Origin: Promicromonosporaceae bacterium
GTDB taxonomy: Bacteria; Actinomycetota; Actinomycetes; Actinomycetales; Cellulomonadaceae
DNA: 64,000 nucleotides
Reading direction: 5' to 3'
Assembly: GCA_009783295.1 (NCBI GenBank)
Contig: WRHK01000007.1
Coordinates: 19,825-83,824 of the forward strand
Positions 61,174-64,000 of the stretch are shown here, in pieces. The notes under the pieces were generated by a model. That model saw nothing but the letters and a program-made list of their open reading frames with translations. It made no database searches and was not told where the DNA came from. The position numbers and the translations under genes are program-made. Each line of letters begins with the position of its first letter. Position 1 is the first letter of the stretch.

Positions 61174-63116
61174 TGCTGCCCGCACCCCATCTGGACGACC
61201 GCCGCTTCCAGGACCTGGTCGACGACGCGAAGCGCATGGTCCAGGCGCGCTGCCCCGAGTGGACGGACCACAACGTGTCGGACCCGGGCGTCACCCTCAT
61301 CGAGACGTTCGCGTACATGACCGACGCGCTGCTCTACCGCCTCGACCGGGTGCCCGACCGCCTGTACGTCGCGTTCCTCGACCTGCTCGGCATCACGCTG
61401 CACCCGCCGACGGCGGCCCGCGCCGACCTCACGTTCTGGCTCTCGGCGGCCCAGCCCGAGCCCGTGGTGCTCCCCGCCGGCACCGAGGCGGCCACCGTGC
61501 GCACCGAGGCCGACGACGCCGTCGTGTTCGCCACGACGCGCGAGCTTGTCGTGCCGCCCCGGCGGCTGGAGCACGTGGTGACGCAGACCGCCGACGGCGG
61601 CGCCGCACCGCGCGCGGACGAGCTCGCGTCGGGCGCCGCGTTCCCGGTCTTCGCGGCCCGCCCCGCCCCGGGAGACGTGCTGCGCGTGGGGCTCGACGAC
61701 GCCGCGCCCGCGTGCGCCGTGGTGCTGCGGTTCGACTGCGACGTGCAGGGCGTGGGCGTCGACCCCGACTACCCGCCGCTGGTCTGGGAGGCCTGGGACG
61801 GCGAGCGCTGGGCGGCGTGCGACGTCGAGCGCGACGGGACCGGCGGCCTCAACCGGGCGGGCGACGTCGTGCTCCACGTCCCGGCCACGCACGCCGCGAC
61901 GGTGCTCGACGGGCTGCGGGGCGGCTGGCTGCGCTGCCGCGTCGTCGAGGCGGAGGCCGGGTACCCCTTCTACTCGGCGTCCCCGACGGTGCGCTCGCTG
62001 TCCGCGTTCACGATCGGCAGCACCGTGCCGGCGGTGCACGCGCAGACCGTGCGCGGCGAGGTGCTGGGCCAGGCCGACGGGGTGCCCGGCCAGACGTTCC
62101 TGGTGGCGCAGCACCCCGTGCTCGCCGACGGCGTGGCTCTCACGCTCGACGTCGCGGGCGCCGACGGGTGGGAGACGTGGGACGAGGTGGCGTCGTTCGC
62201 GGGGACGGGGCCGCAGGACCGCGTGTTCGCCGTCGACCGGGCGATGGGGCAGGTGCAGCTGCCGCCCGCGGTGCGCGAGGCCGACGGGTCGCTGCTGGCC
62301 TACGGGGCCGTCCCGGCCGCCGGCGCCACGGTACGGCTGCCCGCCTACAGGACCGGCGGCGGCCCCGCGGGCAACGTCGCCGCGCACGCCGTCACGGTGC
62401 TGCGCCGGTCGGTCCCGTACGTCGACCGCGTCGACAACCGGCGTCCGGCGCTCGGCGGGGTCGCGGGGGAGACCGTCGAGGAGGCCCGCCGTCGCGGGCC
62501 CGTCGCGCTGCGCACCCGCGACCGGGCCGTCACCGCCGAGGACTACGAGCAGCTCGCGCGCGACGCCGCCCCGAACCTCGCGCGCGTGCGCTGCGTCCCG
62601 GCGGGCACCGAGGCGGACGGCGTGCGCGTGCTCGTCGTGCCCGGCGCCGCCCCCGACGACCGCGGCCGCCTGCGCTTCGAGGACCTGAGGCCCGCCCCGG
62701 AGGCGCTCGACGCCGTGGCCGCACGCCTCGAGGAGTGCCGCACGGTGGGCGCCCGCGTCGTCGTCGAGCCGCCGTTCTACCAGGGCGTCACCGTGGTGGC
62801 GCGCGTGACGACGACGCCGCGCGCGGTGGCCGCGACGGTCGAGGCGCAGGCCGTGCGGGCCCTGCACACCGCCGTCGACCCGCTGCGCGGCGGGCGCGAC
62901 GGCACCGGCTGGCCGTTCGGCCGGGCGGTGCAGGCGGGCGAGATCTTCGCCGTGCTCCAGGGCGTCCCGGGCGTCGAGACGGTCGAGGACGTCAAGCTCT
63001 TCGCCGCCGACCCCCTCACGGGCGACCGCGGCGACCCCGTCCAGCGCCTCGAGCTGGCGCCGAACGCCCTGGCGTTCAGCTACCAGCACCAGGTCCGTGT
63101 GGTCGGGAGGCAGTGA
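61173..63116 (+). CDS. Baseplate J-like protein (Pvc11-like)
   Basis: 647 aa, gp6/GpJ family wedge component. The start has RRFQDLVDDAKRMVQARCPE and WTDHNVSDPGVTLIETFAYM, typical of eCIS baseplate proteins; the C-terminal half has the baseplate J fold (RTRDRAVTAEDYEQLARDAA; GVPGVETVEDVKLF). ATG at 61173 overlaps the gp25 stop (TGATG); a GTG one codon earlier is possible. 1-bp overlap with the gpI-like gene. Confidence 0.92.
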   Translation: MLPAPHLDDRRFQDLVDDAKRMVQARCPEWTDHNVSDPGVTLIETFAYMTDALLYRLDRVPDRLYVAFLDLLGITLHPPTAARADLTFWLSAAQPEPVVLPAGTEAATVRTEADDAVVFATTRELVVPPRRLEHVVTQTADGGAAPRADELASGAAFPVFAARPAPGDVLRVGLDDAAPACAVVLRFDCDVQGVGVDPDYPPLVWEAWDGERWAACDVERDGTGGLNRAGDVVLHVPATHAATVLDGLRGGWLRCRVVEAEAGYPFYSASPTVRSLSAFTIGSTVPAVHAQTVRGEVLGQADGVPGQTFLVAQHPVLADGVALTLDVAGADGWETWDEVASFAGTGPQDRVFAVDRAMGQVQLPPAVREADGSLLAYGAVPAAGATVRLPAYRTGGGPAGNVAAHAVTVLRRSVPYVDRVDNRRPALGGVAGETVEEARRRGPVALRTRDRAVTAEDYEQLARDAAPNLARVRCVPAGTEADGVRVLVVPGAAPDDRGRLRFEDLRPAPEALDAVAARLEECRTVGARVVVEPPFYQGVTVVARVTTTPRAVAATVEAQAVRALHTAVDPLRGGRDGTGWPFGRAVQAGEIFAVLQGVPGVETVEDVKLFAADPLTGDRGDPVQRLELAPNALAFSYQHQVRVVGRQ

Positions 63117-63667
63117 TGCGCGGCGCGGTGGACGGCCTGCGCAGCCGGGTGCCGTTCGGCACGCTGCTGCCGGGGGTGCTGCGCGAGGACGACCTGCTGC
63201 TGCGCTTCGTCTCCGCGTTCGACGACGCCCTCGCGCCCGTGCTGCTGACGCTCGACGGCCTGCACGCCTACGTCGACCCGCAGCTGGCCCCGGCCGACTT
63301 CGTCGACTGGCTCGCCGGCTGGGTGGGCCTTGACCCGCAGGATCGCTGGACGACGCCGCAGCGCCGCGAGGCCGTCGCCGGCGCGGCGCGCGCGCAGCGC
63401 CTCCTGGGGACCGTGGCCGGGGTGCGGGCGGCGGTCGAGCGGGTCGTCGGGGCCGGCGCGTCCGTCGAGGTGACCGACTCGGGCGGCGTCGCCACGTCCG
63501 CCGACGCCGGCGGGACCCCGCCCGGGTCGGCCACCCTCGCCGTCCACGTCCGCGTCGTGGCGGACGACCCGTCGGCCGTCGACCCCCACGAGGTCGACGC
63601 CGCCATCGCGGCCGCCCGGCCCGCGCACGTGCCCCACACCTTCGAGATCGTCGGGAGACCGTCATGA
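63116..63667 (+). CDS. gpI-like baseplate protein (Pvc12-related, TIGR02242-type)
   Basis: 183 aa. FGTLLPGVLREDDLLLRFVS, then DDALAPVLLTLDGLHAYVDP and PADFVDWLAGWVGLD, are the hallmarks of the phage-tail protein I-like family in eCIS loci. It pairs with the J-like protein to form wedges. ATG overlaps the previous stop by 1 bp and its stop overlaps the following gene by 4 bp. Confidence 0.9.
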   Translation: MRGAVDGLRSRVPFGTLLPGVLREDDLLLRFVSAFDDALAPVLLTLDGLHAYVDPQLAPADFVDWLAGWVGLDPQDRWTTPQRREAVAGAARAQRLLGTVAGVRAAVERVVGAGASVEVTDSGGVATSADAGGTPPGSATLAVHVRVVADDPSAVDPHEVDAAIAAARPAHVPHTFEIVGRPS

Positions 63668-64000
63668 CCTGCCCCGAGTGCGGGACCGCGAACGAGCGCG
63701 GCGCCCGCTTCTGCGCCGTCTGCGGCGCCTACCTGGACTGGGACCCGGCCCCCGCGACCCCGGCGGCGACCACCGTCCCGGAGGACGGGCGCCCAGGCCT
63801 CCCCGTGAACGCCCCCCCGGCGGTCGAGCCCGTCGATACCCCCGTCCCGCCCGCCCCGGCCCTGGCCGTGGCGAACCCGGTCGAGACGACGCCGCTGCCC
63901 GCGACCCCGGCGGCCGCCCCCGCACCCCCACCCGTCGCGCCCGGCCCGCCCCCGCCCCCAGCGCCCCGCCAGCCCGCCGCCGTCCAGCCGGACGCCGTCG
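63664..64000 (+). CDS. Zinc-ribbon protein with Pro-rich linker, 3' partial
   Basis: Open to the right edge; 112 residues visible. The N-terminal double-CxxC ribbon CPECGTANERGARFCAVCG is followed by a long Pro/Ala/Val-rich linker (PPPPPAPRQPAAVQP). Genes of this type follow the gpI-like gene in actinobacterial injection loci. The downstream domain is cut off, so its function is unknown. The same kind of ribbon plus linker is found in two FHA proteins of the type VII-like cluster. Confidence 0.8.
   Translation, partial: MTCPECGTANERGARFCAVCGAYLDWDPAPATPAATTVPEDGRPGLPVNAPPAVEPVDTPVPPAPALAVANPVETTPLPATPAAAPAPPPVAPGPPPPPAPRQPAAVQPDAV

Noticed and set aside
52064..63667. Type VI secretion system interpretation.
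   Set aside because: A one-piece sheath is present rather than TssB/TssC, and no TssJ, TssL, TssM or ClpV was seen.
39598..64000. Prophage or R-type tailocin interpretation.
   Set aside because: No capsid, portal, terminase, integrase, holin, lysin or fibre gene, while DUF4255, AAA ATPase and DUF4157 proteins point to an eCIS.
1..64000. Search for tRNA, rRNA, riboswitch and CRISPR features.
   Set aside because: Intergenic gaps are short (all under about 220 bp) and none showed a cloverleaf, rRNA similarity or repeat-spacer pattern that I could support.

Overview
This window comes from a high-GC actinobacterial chromosome. The case rests on very high GC with GC-rich third codon positions, frequent GTG starts, 1-4 bp stop/start overlaps, an actinobacterial-style nuo operon, FprA and a WXG100 gene. 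A Micrococcales member (Cellulomonadaceae/Promicromonosporaceae-like) is my best guess, by inference only. No rRNA, tRNA, CRISPR array, insertion sequence or prophage was seen. No gene-free stretch exceeds about 220 bp.

Layout. (1) 1-9126: distal half of the NADH dehydrogenase I operon (nuoH partial, I, J, K, L, M, N), with an overlapping long-chain polyprenyl diphosphate synthase probably making the menaquinone side chain. (2) 9135-24131: a tight operon of MoxR ATPase, DUF58 protein, transglutaminase-fold membrane protein, zinc-ribbon/FHA protein, PP2C phosphatase, second FHA protein, Ser/Thr kinase, FHA-like regulator, small membrane protein and a 1486-aa EssC-like FtsK/SpoIIIE ATPase. This looks like a phospho-regulated type VII-like secretion machine. 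(3) 24132-25837: a short, lower-GC accessory island of small membrane/unknown genes, two of them frame-disrupted. (4) 25952-36408: a putative type VII-like cargo operon, a WXG100 protein and a 2009-aa surface protein of Ig-like and FN3 repeats. (5) 36427-39596: housekeeping genes (prepilin peptidase, FprA, HtpX). (6) 39598-64000 (open at the right edge): an extracellular-type contractile injection system (eCIS, Streptomyces-like). It holds a PAAR tip, a CisA-like membrane protein, LuxR regulator, secreted beta-propeller protein, DUF4255 cap protein, AAA ATPase, two candidate cargo proteins, sheath, inner tube, assembly proteins, a Pro/Ala-rich linker protein, second tube, LysM hub, VgrG-like spike, gp25, baseplate J-like and gpI-like proteins, and a zinc-ribbon protein cut by the window edge.

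How it fits together. The two specialised secretion machines lie about 3 kb apart. The first shows a recurrent inverted repeat (GATGGGGAC-NN-GTCCCCATC) before moxR, before the cargo operon and before the WXG100 gene. In the latter two copies it abuts identical -35-like sequence and is followed by a -10-like hexamer at the same distance. The eCIS shows a different 12-bp element (GCCCGAAAGGGC-like) in three of its intergenic regions. The most interesting candidates are the two eCIS cargo proteins sharing an LQ-x3-GN-x-AV N-terminal signature: one looks like an Fe(II)/2-oxoglutarate-dioxygenase-type fold, the other carries two HExxH metalloprotease motifs.
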